Virus record (IMG/VR): IMGVR_UViG_3300048930_000268 | Coordinates: 1 to 38,921 of that record | Reading direction: 5' to 3' (one strand) | Length of the DNA: 38,921 nt | Source of the DNA: a virus | Shown: one piece after another, positions 14,232 through 22,104 of the stretch | How the letters are laid out: every line of letters begins with the position of its first letter | Numbering within the stretch: the stretch's first letter is position 1 | Position numbers and translations under genes: made by a program | The notes under the pieces: generated by a model | Seen by the model: only the letters and a program-made list of their open reading frames with translations | What the model was told of the DNA's origin: nothing | Database searches by the model: none

Positions 14232-14975
14232 ATGACTTTCACGATGGAAACCTCGGTTCAAACGTACTTCAGCGAATCGCCTCAATATCGTCCTCGGATG
14301 CTTTATTTTGGCGTCACCTCTGGTGCTCGCCAAGTGCAGACCTTGACATTCCCGGCGACCGCTGGCGCGACTCAGGGAGATTTTGTCCTCGTTTACAACG
14401 AAGCGGGGCAGACGGAAGCTCTCTGGCTTGACATCGACGGTGATGGGACTGCTCCCACGGCTGATGAGTATGTGAACGCGGACTTTCAGACGGTGGTCGC
14501 GATCTCGACTGGTGACACGGATGCTCAGGTTGCGGCTGCTGCTGAAGCGGCGAGCCAACTTCCTGACATCACGATTGTCGATAACACCGATGGAACGCTC
14601 ACGGTCACGCAGGACGTGTATGGGCCTACCTCTGAAGCCATCCCTCTCGATGCGGACGGCTCTGGAGCAGGGTCGATCACGGTTGCGGAAGACGTGGCCG
14701 GTCTTTTGCCGGTCGTTGGCAACGGTTCTCCCGATGCCACCATTGAGCAAACGGCGGTCGGGACCTTCGTTGTGACCTTCGCTGAAAATTTCCAGCGAGC
14801 CCCTGAGGTTGGGGCCACAGTGAAGACTGATAACCGCGTGGCTCGGGTCACGGATTCGACGATTTTTGCAGTTACCATTGAGCTTCAGAACCTTTCTGGC
14901 GGCGCTGCCGCTGATGGGAACTTTGCTCTTATCGTTCTTGGCTCTGATGCCAAGGATGCAATCGCACAAATGTAA
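14232..14975 (+). CDS. Two-domain virion accessory protein
   Basis: 247 residues, ATG 14232 after GGGAGG. Residues about 30-150 have a domain seen in many phage accessory virion proteins (FVLVYNEAGQTEALWLDIDG, GTAPTADEYV, ISTGDTDAQVAAAAEAA). Residues about 178-240 repeat the beta domain of the preceding protein (VVTFAENFQRAPEVGATVKT ... LIVLGSDAKD). Probably surface-exposed on the head or tail. It is the product of domain duplication with its neighbour. Confidence 0.6.
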   Translation: MTFTMETSVQTYFSESPQYRPRMLYFGVTSGARQVQTLTFPATAGATQGDFVLVYNEAGQTEALWLDIDGDGTAPTADEYVNADFQTVVAISTGDTDAQVAAAAEAASQLPDITIVDNTDGTLTVTQDVYGPTSEAIPLDADGSGAGSITVAEDVAGLLPVVGNGSPDATIEQTAVGTFVVTFAENFQRAPEVGATVKTDNRVARVTDSTIFAVTIELQNLSGGAAADGNFALIVLGSDAKDAIAQM

Positions 14976-15082
14976 TTCATGAAGCTGGGGCCTGTGGGCG
15001 GTTCTCCGCTCGTCCAACAGGCGCCCGTGGGTCCCGGTTTCGCCACCCGACGAAGATCCTCAAGGAATGAGGGGAGGGGTTT

Positions 15083-15961
15083 ATGAGTAGCATCAAGGGT
15101 TTCCCAACGACTCAAAAAGTCGTGAGCGGCGTTCCCTCATTTCCGGCACAATATCCGACCGTGCAGCCCACAGACGCGGGCCTGAGAGCATTTCTCGATG
15201 CCCCTCGGTTCGCCTACAGGGTTGGATCTGACACGGTGCCTAGGACCGCTGGCGCTCTCACAGGCAATCCCACTGATGGCGGCCCTACCCAGGTGGTCGA
15301 TACTTCCACCCCTGCCCGTGTTGGTGACTTCGTTCGCTTCGAGACTGGCAATGCGGCTTTCCTTGAAATCCCGATTGTTCAGGTTTCCACCAACGCCTTC
15401 CAACTCGCAGCCCGTATTCCTGATGCTTTGGCTCCTGCGGCTGGGAACACGTTCTACATTATGCGCTATGCCACCCAGCGCGTTGATGAAACCGGCTCAC
15501 AGCAGGTCACAGTTGCTTCCGGACCCATCCAGTTCGTTCTCGATGGGAATGACACGGAAGTTGAAGAGGACACGGGCACGCCCGCAAACTCTGTCCCTCT
15601 TCCGGTCAAGGTTCTGAATTCTGGCGGCTCTCCGATCTCCCACCCGCCCTACACGCCGTTTGACCCAACCCTTCTCGATTACGGCTCTACGAGCGTTGAT
15701 GACACGGCATGGGTCCAATTGATCGCTTCCACCTCTGAAGAGTGCGTTGCTCTCTCGCTCTTTGATGGCGGTGGCTTCCCGATGGTCATTGGCCTTGGAG
15801 CTGCTTCGAGCGAAGTCGACTTCCTTTATGTCCCGCCTGGTGGTTTTAACGGCGTTTTGCCAATCTCCATCCCTGCCGGAAGCCGGGTGTCGATCAAATG
15901 CCTTCAAGCATCGACGACCGTCAGTTCTGGGGTGTTCGTTCTCAATCTCATGGAGGATTAA
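15083..15961 (+). CDS. Hypothetical virion protein
   Basis: 292 residues, ATG 15083 after GGGGAGGGG. The product is rich in Ser/Thr/Pro/Gly and beta strands (TPARVGDFVRFETGNAAFLE, SVDDTAWVQLIASTSEECVA, FLYVPPGGFNGVLPISIPAG), consistent with a structural tail or fibre-associated protein. No signal peptide. It is followed after 3 bases by the large fibre gene and ends with the ribosome site of that gene. Confidence 0.6.
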   Translation: MSSIKGFPTTQKVVSGVPSFPAQYPTVQPTDAGLRAFLDAPRFAYRVGSDTVPRTAGALTGNPTDGGPTQVVDTSTPARVGDFVRFETGNAAFLEIPIVQVSTNAFQLAARIPDALAPAAGNTFYIMRYATQRVDETGSQQVTVASGPIQFVLDGNDTEVEEDTGTPANSVPLPVKVLNSGGSPISHPPYTPFDPTLLDYGSTSVDDTAWVQLIASTSEECVALSLFDGGGFPMVIGLGAASSEVDFLYVPPGGFNGVLPISIPAGSRVSIKCLQASTTVSSGVFVLNLMED

Positions 15962-15964
15962 GCC

Positions 15965-18900
15965 ATGATTTTTCTTCGCTTCTTTCTCATTTTCTTGTTC
16001 CCGATCCTGGCTCATGCTGATGCCGTCATCTTTTCCGGGAACGACGTTAAGGCATTGAAGTTTAATCTTGATCTCTTCGGGAGATCGAAGGTCATGGGTC
16101 TCAATGTCGATCCAAGCTCAGGCGGAGGTGTGGCGGCACCCCTTGGGTCTATCGGGATGGACTATCTCACTGGTGAAGTCTACTTCAAGGACAGCGCGCC
16201 AGATAATGGGTGGGTCAACGTCACCGAAGCGATCACCGGAACTCCCAACACCTTCTCAGGTTACGGGTCGAATGGGGTTCTCGGACCGATTACGAACTGG
16301 AGCATCAACACAATCAACGGCGCTGTTGGTGTAGCAAACGCGACAACCTACACGGCCCCAGCCGACAGCGGCTTCGTTATCAATAAAATCCGCGAATGGG
16401 CTCTTTCAATCGTGCCTGATGTCTCGACAAACCAGCAACAGGTAGTCGGCACGCAGTTTGATATCCACGTAGACCGTGGAGAGCTTAACAACGATTTTGA
16501 TGGAAGCGTGTCGGGGACCATAAATGTCGTCACCCATGAAGGTAGCGGCAACATGGGGAACGTGTATGGGTCGCAGATTCAGATGGGCATGGGCACATCT
16601 ACGACCACGGGCACCGTAGACAATGCTTACGCTCTTGATATCAATTCCACGGTCGGGAACCTTCACACGACGAACAACCTCACATTGATGAATGTGAACT
16701 CGTCTGGACCTGGAGGAATTGGGAACTCGACCGCAATCAATATCAACGACCAGGCAGACGTTCAGACAAATAAATCTGGAATCATCTACACGAACTCAGG
16801 AGATGCACCGAACTTCAACGGCCTTATCGTCAACAACAACACCACCGCCAACGGTATTTCAACGCTCGTATCGCTGTCTTCATCTGGGACTGATACCGCG
16901 TTCAGTGGTGTGAACCTTCAGACCCAGAACGACACGACCGGGGACTACAACGGGTATGTCGTCAACCATACCGGCGATGTCTCAAATAACTCAAAGCTGC
17001 TCAATATCAACTCGACTGGTGATGTTGGCAACGACCAGGTGGGGGCTTTTGTAAGCCTCAGCGGGGACGCCGTTACTCGCCAAGTTTTTCAGGGGAACAA
17101 CTCAGGTGATGTGACAGGTGGTTCTCTGAACCTTATCAGCCTGTTCAACTCAGGCAATGTGACGGCATCGACGCAATCTATCAACGGAATTAACCTGTCA
17201 AACCAGGGCGACGCTGATGGGATTTACCTCTTGAATGTAAACTCATCTGGTGATTCTGAAAACGTGGCTGGTCTTGGGGTCAGCATTTCCGGCACCCACT
17301 CGAACAGCCTGACCGGAGTCTCTATCAACGTCGATAGCGCCACCGTGACGCCTTCGTCGGGGAACCCATCTGGCCGCAAGACTGGTCTTTCAATCAATGG
17401 CGGCGTCATTAACTCGAACGCTGCCTTTACAACAGTCAGTTCTTTGCCTCAGCTTGTTGACTCTGGAAACGTCCTCTTCAACCAGTTCATCGTCAACTCT
17501 GGAGACCCGATCAGCGGGACAGATATCCTCGGGAATAATCTGTCCAGTGCCTTGGTTGCTGACGACGATCATAGTCCATCTGCTTTTGGGCTTGGGTGGG
17601 CGGCTGTTGGCCTTGTCGGCCAATTGAGTGTCGCCAGCGGCAAGACTGTGGACACAGGCTCTTTCATGCTAGCCGGTGGTTCGATTCCTTCGACTTCGAC
17701 GGGCGGAACCATCACCGATTTCTCTTTGTATGATGCCCGTGGCTTGGCTCCAGCCGGTGGTACTCTGGTTATTGGGAATATGTACGGCTATCGGTACAAC
17801 AATGTTCTCGGCTTTACTCCAACGAATGAGTGGGGCCTTCACATTTCTGGTGCGTCGGCTGAGAACTACATCGAGAAGTCGCTGGCAATCGGAACATCAT
17901 CGCAGAAAGTCACCAACTCATCGGTGGGACTCGAGATCGGCGGGACGACAAAGGCATTTAGAAACTCAGTTCTAACGACGGCTCAACGTGATGCCCTTAC
18001 ACCGCTCGCTGGAATGCAGGTCTATAACAGCACGCTCAACGCCTTTCAGATCTATGATGGGTCGAGCTGGGTTACTCCTGGCGGTGTTACTTCTTTGGCT
18101 GCTGTTGGATCGTCACCAAACGCCAACGCTGGCACTATCTCAGGCACGACGCTCACGCTTCAACCAGCTGATGGGACGAACCCTGGAGTGATGACCGCCG
18201 GGACGCAGACTCTTGGCGGCGCCAAGACGTGGAACGGAAACCAGAACCTTGTCGGAGCCCTTGAGTTTGATTCTGTCCTTGGACCTGCGACGACAGGAGA
18301 TAACGTCACGCTTGCTCTACCCACAAAGGTCGTCTCCATTCTTGGAGACTCTGCTCTTAATTCTGTGGCTGGCATCACGGGTCCAGGTAATGCTCGAATC
18401 GTCATCTTCGGCAACAAGACCGGGGATGCTGTCATCTGGCGCAACAACTCTGGATCTGCCTCGGTAGGCAATCGCCTGAACACTGGCGGCGCTGACTTTA
18501 CTCAGTACGACGGCACCACGGTCACGTTCGTTTATGACACCGCTAACGCTGTCTGGATCTTAGACCGAGGCGGCATGGCGAACCCCATGACCACTGGTGG
18601 TGAGATCATCTACGGTGGTGCTTCTGGTCTCCCGACATCTCTACCCAACGGGTCAAGCGGCCAATATCTCAAGTCAAACGGTGGCACGAGCGCACCGTCC
18701 TGGCAGTCGTTCACGAATCCCACAGTCCAGCGTTTCACTTCTGGTTCTGGCACATACACGACGCCCGCAGGTGTTCGCTGGATTCGCGTCACCATGGTGG
18801 GCGGTGGTGGTGGTGGTGGTTCTTCTGGCACCGCGAGTTGGGGGACCACGGGAAGCGCGACAGACACGACCTTCGGTTCAAATACCGCTCGCGCAGGTAA

Positions 18901-19342
18901 TGGAGGCGGACAGTCTGGTAACGCAGCTGGCGGGACCGTCACCATTGGGACGGCCACTTACACGATTGCCGCATCTACTGGCGCTTACGGGACTGGCGCT
19001 CAATACACCTCGACGGCTGAAGCCCAGAATTCCGGTGGAGTTGGCGGGTCGACCCCTCTCGGTGGCGGTGGTGGTGGTGGTGCCTATGGAAACGCTGGAG
19101 TATCCGCCGAACCAAACACAGGCGCAGGTGGTGGTGGTGGTGGCATCGCGGCGTTTGTCGGCGCGTATTCTGGAACTGGTGGTGGCGCGGGCGGTTATGC
19201 GCAAGTCATCATTAACAGCCCTGCTGCATCGTACAGCTACGGCGTAGGCTCTGGAGGCACCGGAGCATCTGCCGGAACGAACGGATTTGCCGGAGGAAAC
19301 GGCGGATCTGGCGTCATCATCGTTGAGGAGTTCTACCAATGA
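15965..19342 (+). CDS. Large fibre/adhesin with Sec signal peptide and Gly-rich tip
   Basis: 1125 residues, ATG 15965 behind GGAGG. Residues 1-20 (MIFLRFFLIFLFPILAHADA) have the form of a cleavable Sec signal peptide with an AXA site, which is odd for a tail fibre. Residues about 130-600 contain irregular beta repeats rich in Asn/Ser/Gly (NINSTGDV, NVNSSGDS, SLSGDA, SGDVTGG). Around residue 671 is LTTAQRDALTPLAGMQVYNS...YDGSSW, a short module common in phage fibres and bacterial surface proteins. From about residue 920 a Gly-rich C-terminal domain (PAGVRWIRVTMVGGGGGGG to GGSGVIIVEEFYQ) resembles the glycine-rich receptor-binding tips of phage adhesins. It probably binds the host surface. ATGA overlap with the next gene. 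Confidence 0.75.
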   Translation: MIFLRFFLIFLFPILAHADAVIFSGNDVKALKFNLDLFGRSKVMGLNVDPSSGGGVAAPLGSIGMDYLTGEVYFKDSAPDNGWVNVTEAITGTPNTFSGYGSNGVLGPITNWSINTINGAVGVANATTYTAPADSGFVINKIREWALSIVPDVSTNQQQVVGTQFDIHVDRGELNNDFDGSVSGTINVVTHEGSGNMGNVYGSQIQMGMGTSTTTGTVDNAYALDINSTVGNLHTTNNLTLMNVNSSGPGGIGNSTAININDQADVQTNKSGIIYTNSGDAPNFNGLIVNNNTTANGISTLVSLSSSGTDTAFSGVNLQTQNDTTGDYNGYVVNHTGDVSNNSKLLNINSTGDVGNDQVGAFVSLSGDAVTRQVFQGNNSGDVTGGSLNLISLFNSGNVTASTQSINGINLSNQGDADGIYLLNVNSSGDSENVAGLGVSISGTHSNSLTGVSINVDSATVTPSSGNPSGRKTGLSINGGVINSNAAFTTVSSLPQLVDSGNVLFNQFIVNSGDPISGTDILGNNLSSALVADDDHSPSAFGLGWAAVGLVGQLSVASGKTVDTGSFMLAGGSIPSTSTGGTITDFSLYDARGLAPAGGTLVIGNMYGYRYNNVLGFTPTNEWGLHISGASAENYIEKSLAIGTSSQKVTNSSVGLEIGGTTKAFRNSVLTTAQRDALTPLAGMQVYNSTLNAFQIYDGSSWVTPGGVTSLAAVGSSPNANAGTISGTTLTLQPADGTNPGVMTAGTQTLGGAKTWNGNQNLVGALEFDSVLGPATTGDNVTLALPTKVVSILGDSALNSVAGITGPGNARIVIFGNKTGDAVIWRNNSGSASVGNRLNTGGADFTQYDGTTVTFVYDTANAVWILDRGGMANPMTTGGEIIYGGASGLPTSLPNGSSGQYLKSNGGTSAPSWQSFTNPTVQRFTSGSGTYTTPAGVRWIRVTMVGGGGGGGSSGTASWGTTGSATDTTFGSNTARAGNGGGQSGNAAGGTVTIGTATYTIAASTGAYGTGAQYTSTAEAQNSGGVGGSTPLGGGGGGGAYGNAGVSAEPNTGAGGGGGGIAAFVGAYSGTGGGAGGYAQVIINSPAASYSYGVGSGGTGASAGTNGFAGGNGGSGVIIVEEFYQ

Positions 19343-19533
19343 CCTTCACCGGCTTCAAAGACTGGATCATGCTGGGCCTACTAACCGTTGGTGTTTACTT
19401 CGTCGGGAACCTCGCCAGCGGTGTGAACGACCTCAACCTCAAGATGGCGGTTTTCACCGAGAAGGTCCTCATCCACGACCGACAGCTCGAGAAGCATGAC
19501 AATCGAATCGAACGACTCGAACACAAACGATAA
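19339..19533 (+). CDS. Small membrane protein, possible holin-type (XhlA-like)
   Basis: 64 residues, ATG 19339 overlapping the fibre stop. An N-terminal transmembrane helix (WIMLGLLTVGVYFVGNLAS) is followed by a charged coiled coil (NLKMAVFTEKVLIHDRQLEK ... RIERLEHKR). This N-in, C-coil layout is reminiscent of XhlA-type lysis accessories, and it opens the lysis cassette. Which of this or the next protein is the actual pore-former is not clear. Confidence 0.6.
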   Translation: MTFTGFKDWIMLGLLTVGVYFVGNLASGVNDLNLKMAVFTEKVLIHDRQLEKHDNRIERLEHKR

Positions 19534-19544
19534 GGAGAACTCGC

Positions 19545-19808
19545 ATGGAAGCGCCTGTTTTCGATATTGCCGCTCTGATCCTTCAACTTGCCGAGAAGTA
19601 TCCCGCCGTCATCGCGGTGGTATCCGTCATCGGCATCCTTCGCGTGATCTTTAAGCCGATCATGTCGGTGATTGAGGCTTACATCGCCTACACACCCGAT
19701 AAGGGCGACGATGCGAAGCTCGAAGAGGTGAAGTCCTCGAGGGCCTACAAGGCCGTGGCGTTTGTCCTCGACTGGTTCGCCTCGGTGAAGCTCCCGGTCA
19801 AAAAATGA
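19545..19808 (+). CDS. Putative holin
   Basis: 87 residues, ATG 19545 after AAGGAG. Residues about 20-45 (PAVIAVVSVIGILRVIFKPI) are a transmembrane helix; a second hydrophobic stretch (AYKAVAFVLDWFASVKLPV) near the C-terminus may be a second one, flanked by charged loops. Size and location directly before the spanin-like and amidase genes suggest a holin that permeabilises the inner membrane. ATGA overlap with the next gene. Confidence 0.5.
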   Translation: MEAPVFDIAALILQLAEKYPAVIAVVSVIGILRVIFKPIMSVIEAYIAYTPDKGDDAKLEEVKSSRAYKAVAFVLDWFASVKLPVKK

Positions 19809-20080
19809 GCGTCCTCACGACAATTATCTCGATCCTAAAGGCCATACCGACCTTAAAGGCGTGGTTTGACTGGTTCGTGGCTGAGTACACACGGCGCGAG
19901 ATTGCGACCATGAAGGCAGAGATCCGCGCTGGCATCCGAAAGGCGATTGATGAGCAAGACCAAAGAGACCTTGAAAGGGCTATGGGCTCCACGAAGCCGG
20001 GGAAACCTTCTGGTCTTCCTGGTGCTGTCATTGTTGATGACCTCCCTGGTGTCGTGCCGGGTAACAAGACAAGAGGTTGA
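19805..20080 (+). CDS. Lysis-region protein, possible inner spanin-like partner
   Basis: 91 residues, ATG 19805 (ATGA overlap). It has an amphipathic N-terminus (LTTIISILKAIPTLKAWFDW) followed by a charged helix (REIATMKAEIRAGIRKAIDE, QDQRDLERAMG) and a Gly/Pro-rich tail. The last 131 bases overlap, in another frame, a lipoprotein gene, as in Rz/Rz1 pairs. It lacks a clean transmembrane anchor, so an Rz role is uncertain. Similar 'IP.L..W...REI...K' proteins precede lipoproteins in other phage lysis regions to my knowledge. Confidence 0.6.
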   Translation: MSVLTTIISILKAIPTLKAWFDWFVAEYTRREIATMKAEIRAGIRKAIDEQDQRDLERAMGSTKPGKPSGLPGAVIVDDLPGVVPGNKTRG

Positions 20081-20297
20081 GGCGACTTTGTGGCTGAATA
20101 ACTCGCCGATTCCGGCAGAGGTTTGCCGAAAAGAGCCCGACCTTTGGAAGTACGGATTTTATCGACGCTTGGACTCAGGAAAGTTCGAGTTCGTCTCGTT
20201 CTGCAAGCTCGAGGCTCGCAAGTGGATTGCGATCTATGAGGACGACATGAATCGCCTCTTGGACCGCTTGGCTGAAGGAAATGGAAAGGTGCAATAA
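19950..20297 (+). CDS. Spanin-like lipoprotein embedded in upstream gene (Rz1-position)
   Basis: 115 residues from ATG 19950 (TTG 19947 is also open), beginning 131 bases before the upstream gene ends and read in a different frame. After a basic start (MSKTKETLKGLWAPRSRGN) comes a hydrophobic segment ending in lipobox LVSC, giving lipidation at the Cys. The periplasmic part is 80 residues (EVEATLWLNNSPIPAEVC ... KWIAIYEDDMNRLLDRL). The out-of-frame nested arrangement in a lysis cassette is the hallmark of outer-membrane spanins, though it is longer than typical Rz1. Its stop overlaps the amidase start (AATAATGG). Confidence 0.65.
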   Translation: MSKTKETLKGLWAPRSRGNLLVFLVLSLLMTSLVSCRVTRQEVEATLWLNNSPIPAEVCRKEPDLWKYGFYRRLDSGKFEFVSFCKLEARKWIAIYEDDMNRLLDRLAEGNGKVQ

Positions 20298-21127
20298 TGG
20301 ACACAAAGAAAGCAATGAACGAGCTTTGGACGGCCCGGTGGTATCTCGATAACACGAACCCTATCACCAAAGAGCCGGTCAGAACCCATGTCAGCAACGC
20401 TCTTGCTGCTCTTGGCGATAAGCCCGCTGTCGTCGTGGACGAGTCAGAGCCTGACCGACCGTCGATTGTGATGCCTGATGATTTTGGTCTCACCAAGATC
20501 GAACAGCCTAACTTCGTTGAGGTGAAGGGCGCTCCCTTCGTCAATCGCGGATTTTACAAGACCAAGACCGGGATGTTCTCTGGCCTAGTCGTTCATTACA
20601 CCGTCTCCAATCGCAAGTCTGCCAATGCCAAAGGTGTCCTTAACTGGCTCCACTACGGAGACGGAAAGTACAGCAATGGCGGCCTGATGTGCATGGTCAT
20701 GGATGAAAACGGGGTAATTTATCTCCCCGAAGGGTTCGATCCACTTCGTCATTGGGGCCATCATGCCGGTGTGTCGAAGTGGGGTAATCTGTCGTCTGTA
20801 TCCTCTCACTTTGCCGGTATGGAGATTTGCTGCTGGGGTAAAGACTCCAAGGTCGGTCCTTTCCGCGAAAGCAAGGGCGAGGCTAACATTATCGCAGGAA
20901 AGTATCAGACCTTTACCGAAGCTCAGGAAAAGGCGCTCATTAACTTCATCATGTGGGCCAAGAAGAGCAACCCGGAGTTTTCTTTTGAAAACGTCGTTGG
21001 TCATGATGAGCTTCGCGCTCAGGCCGGGAAGCGTGGCGATAAGCAAGACCCTGGGGCAAGCCTGAGTTGGACCATGCCTGAGTTCCGTGGACTTCTTGAA
21101 CAGGAGTGGAAGCAGGTTGGTGCCTAA
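20297..21127 (+). CDS. Endolysin: N-acetylmuramoyl-L-alanine amidase (Amidase_2)
   Basis: 276 residues, ATG 20297. It cleaves the bond between MurNAc and the stem peptide of peptidoglycan. An N-terminal helical region (residues 1-45) and a linker precede the type-2 amidase fold: GLVVHYTVS with zinc ligand H100, HWGHHAGVSKW (152-162), and VVGHDELRAQAGKRGDKQDPG with H236 and D251 (two likely zinc ligands). No export signal, so a holin is needed. It is the last gene of the lysis cassette and lies in the middle of the late operon, before tail genes. Confidence 0.88.
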   Translation: MDTKKAMNELWTARWYLDNTNPITKEPVRTHVSNALAALGDKPAVVVDESEPDRPSIVMPDDFGLTKIEQPNFVEVKGAPFVNRGFYKTKTGMFSGLVVHYTVSNRKSANAKGVLNWLHYGDGKYSNGGLMCMVMDENGVIYLPEGFDPLRHWGHHAGVSKWGNLSSVSSHFAGMEICCWGKDSKVGPFRESKGEANIIAGKYQTFTEAQEKALINFIMWAKKSNPEFSFENVVGHDELRAQAGKRGDKQDPGASLSWTMPEFRGLLEQEWKQVGA

Positions 21128-21141
21128 CCTCCCATTGAAAA

Positions 21142-21182
21142 ACCGGCTCAGGTCCCGCAAAATGGAAACATCCTGGGCCGGT
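21142..21182 (+). other. Strong hairpin after the endolysin gene
   Basis: ACCGGCTCAGG (21142-21152) pairs with CCTGGGCCGGT (21172-21182) as an 11-bp stem with one G-U pair and a 19-base loop. It begins 15 bases after the amidase stop. No T tract follows, so it may be a Rho-dependent or processing site, or a partial terminator, dividing lysis and tail transcripts. Confidence 0.45.
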
Positions 21183-21238
21183 CATCCGACCGCATCCCGC
21201 CTTTCCGATTCACGCCAAAATCTATCCAAGAGGTTGTC

Positions 21239-21562
21239 ATGAAGACTGCCGGTTTTTCTCAGAGCATCACAGGGATCGGGGCCGTTGCGGTCAACTCAAA
21301 CCCTTTCAATGTCGGCGCTCAAACCACCGTCTTCATGATGGCGAAGGTCACAGGAACGGGCCTCACCGGGACTGTGAAGCTCCAGGTTTCCGCCGATGGC
21401 GTCGAGTGGGCGGATCTTGTCTCTGGATCTCAGTCGATGGGCGCGACCGGCGGCAATCTCTATTGGAACATTGAGCATTTTGGCGGCCTCGCTGTTCGGG
21501 CGCAAGCTGTCGCCTCCGCTGGAACGGCTGCCGTGGTCCTCACCGGGTACGCAAAGGGGTAA
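21239..21562 (+). CDS. Small beta-sandwich virion protein
   Basis: 107 residues, ATG 21239 after AAGAGG. The composition and pattern (QTTVFMMAKVTGTGLTGTVK, LQVSADGVEWADL, LYWNIEHFGGLAVRAQAVAS, VVLTGYAKG) match a small all-beta fold common among phage head or tail accessory proteins, where W..I...G...VR...A.GT alternates. Probably a decoration or tail-associated protein. Function is inferred from fold and location only. Confidence 0.6.
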   Translation: MKTAGFSQSITGIGAVAVNSNPFNVGAQTTVFMMAKVTGTGLTGTVKLQVSADGVEWADLVSGSQSMGATGGNLYWNIEHFGGLAVRAQAVASAGTAAVVLTGYAKG

Positions 21563-21565
21563 GCC

Positions 21566-21874
21566 ATGCGCTATTACAACTATATGTCTGACAACATCGA
21601 AGGCGGCCCCGGTTACGGCTCGAACTACTCGATGAAAAATGGGATGGACCCTGGTGCTGCCGTGGCCTCTGGAGCCTCAGGCTTTGCCGCTGGCGGCCCC
21701 GTGGGTGCAGCCATTGGCGTCGGCGGAAGTTTCCTGTCGCAATACCTGAACCAGCGCCACCAAGAGGAGCAAGCCCGCAAGAAAGCAATGTGGGATGCCG
21801 CTCAATACGAGGGCGACGCCAGAACCGGAGCCCTCAAAACCATGCTTCAAGCCTACGGACAGGCCCTCAGATAA
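21566..21874 (+). CDS. Small Gly/Ala-rich virion protein
   Basis: 102 residues, ATG 21566. It has a Gly-rich start (DNIEGGPGYGSNYSMKNG), a glycine-zipper-like hydrophobic stretch (GASGFAAGGPVGAAIGVGGS) and a charged helical tail (YLNQRHQEEQARKKAMWDAA). Such proteins occur beside podovirus ejection proteins and may insert into membrane or fill the head core. Tentative. Confidence 0.55.
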   Translation: MRYYNYMSDNIEGGPGYGSNYSMKNGMDPGAAVASGASGFAAGGPVGAAIGVGGSFLSQYLNQRHQEEQARKKAMWDAAQYEGDARTGALKTMLQAYGQALR

Positions 21875-21885
21875 GGAGAAATGTC

Positions 21886-22101
21886 ATGGATGACATTCGC
21901 AAACGGATTCAAGGACTCGAATCGGAGCTGGCCTCGCTGAAGGCCGCGACCGGCGTCTCTCGATACACGGACGGCAAAGCCTTCGGGAACCCCGAGCAGG
22001 ACTTTGACGATAAGGACGTGGATCTCGGCGGACAGACCGGACCCGATGGCAAGGTGAAGTCTTTCATCGCGATGATGAAGAAAAAGCACACGGGCGGATA
22101 A
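21886..22101 (+). CDS. Small coiled-coil protein
   Basis: 71 residues, ATG 21886 with AAGGAG upstream. Residues 1-25 (MDDIRKRIQGLESELASLKA) form a short leucine-containing coiled coil; the rest is Asp/Gly-rich (DFDDKDVDLGGQTGPDG) and ends in a basic FIAMMKKKHTGG. Possibly a virion or assembly accessory. No family was recognised. Confidence 0.6.
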   Translation: MDDIRKRIQGLESELASLKAATGVSRYTDGKAFGNPEQDFDDKDVDLGGQTGPDGKVKSFIAMMKKKHTGG

Positions 22102-22104
22102 CCC

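Noticed and set aside
14979-15086. 35-codon ORF between accessory genes (ATGA overlap with 15083)
   Set aside because: No ribosome site before 14979 and a low-complexity Gly/Pro/Arg product; the region also contains an imperfect hairpin. Probably a chance frame.
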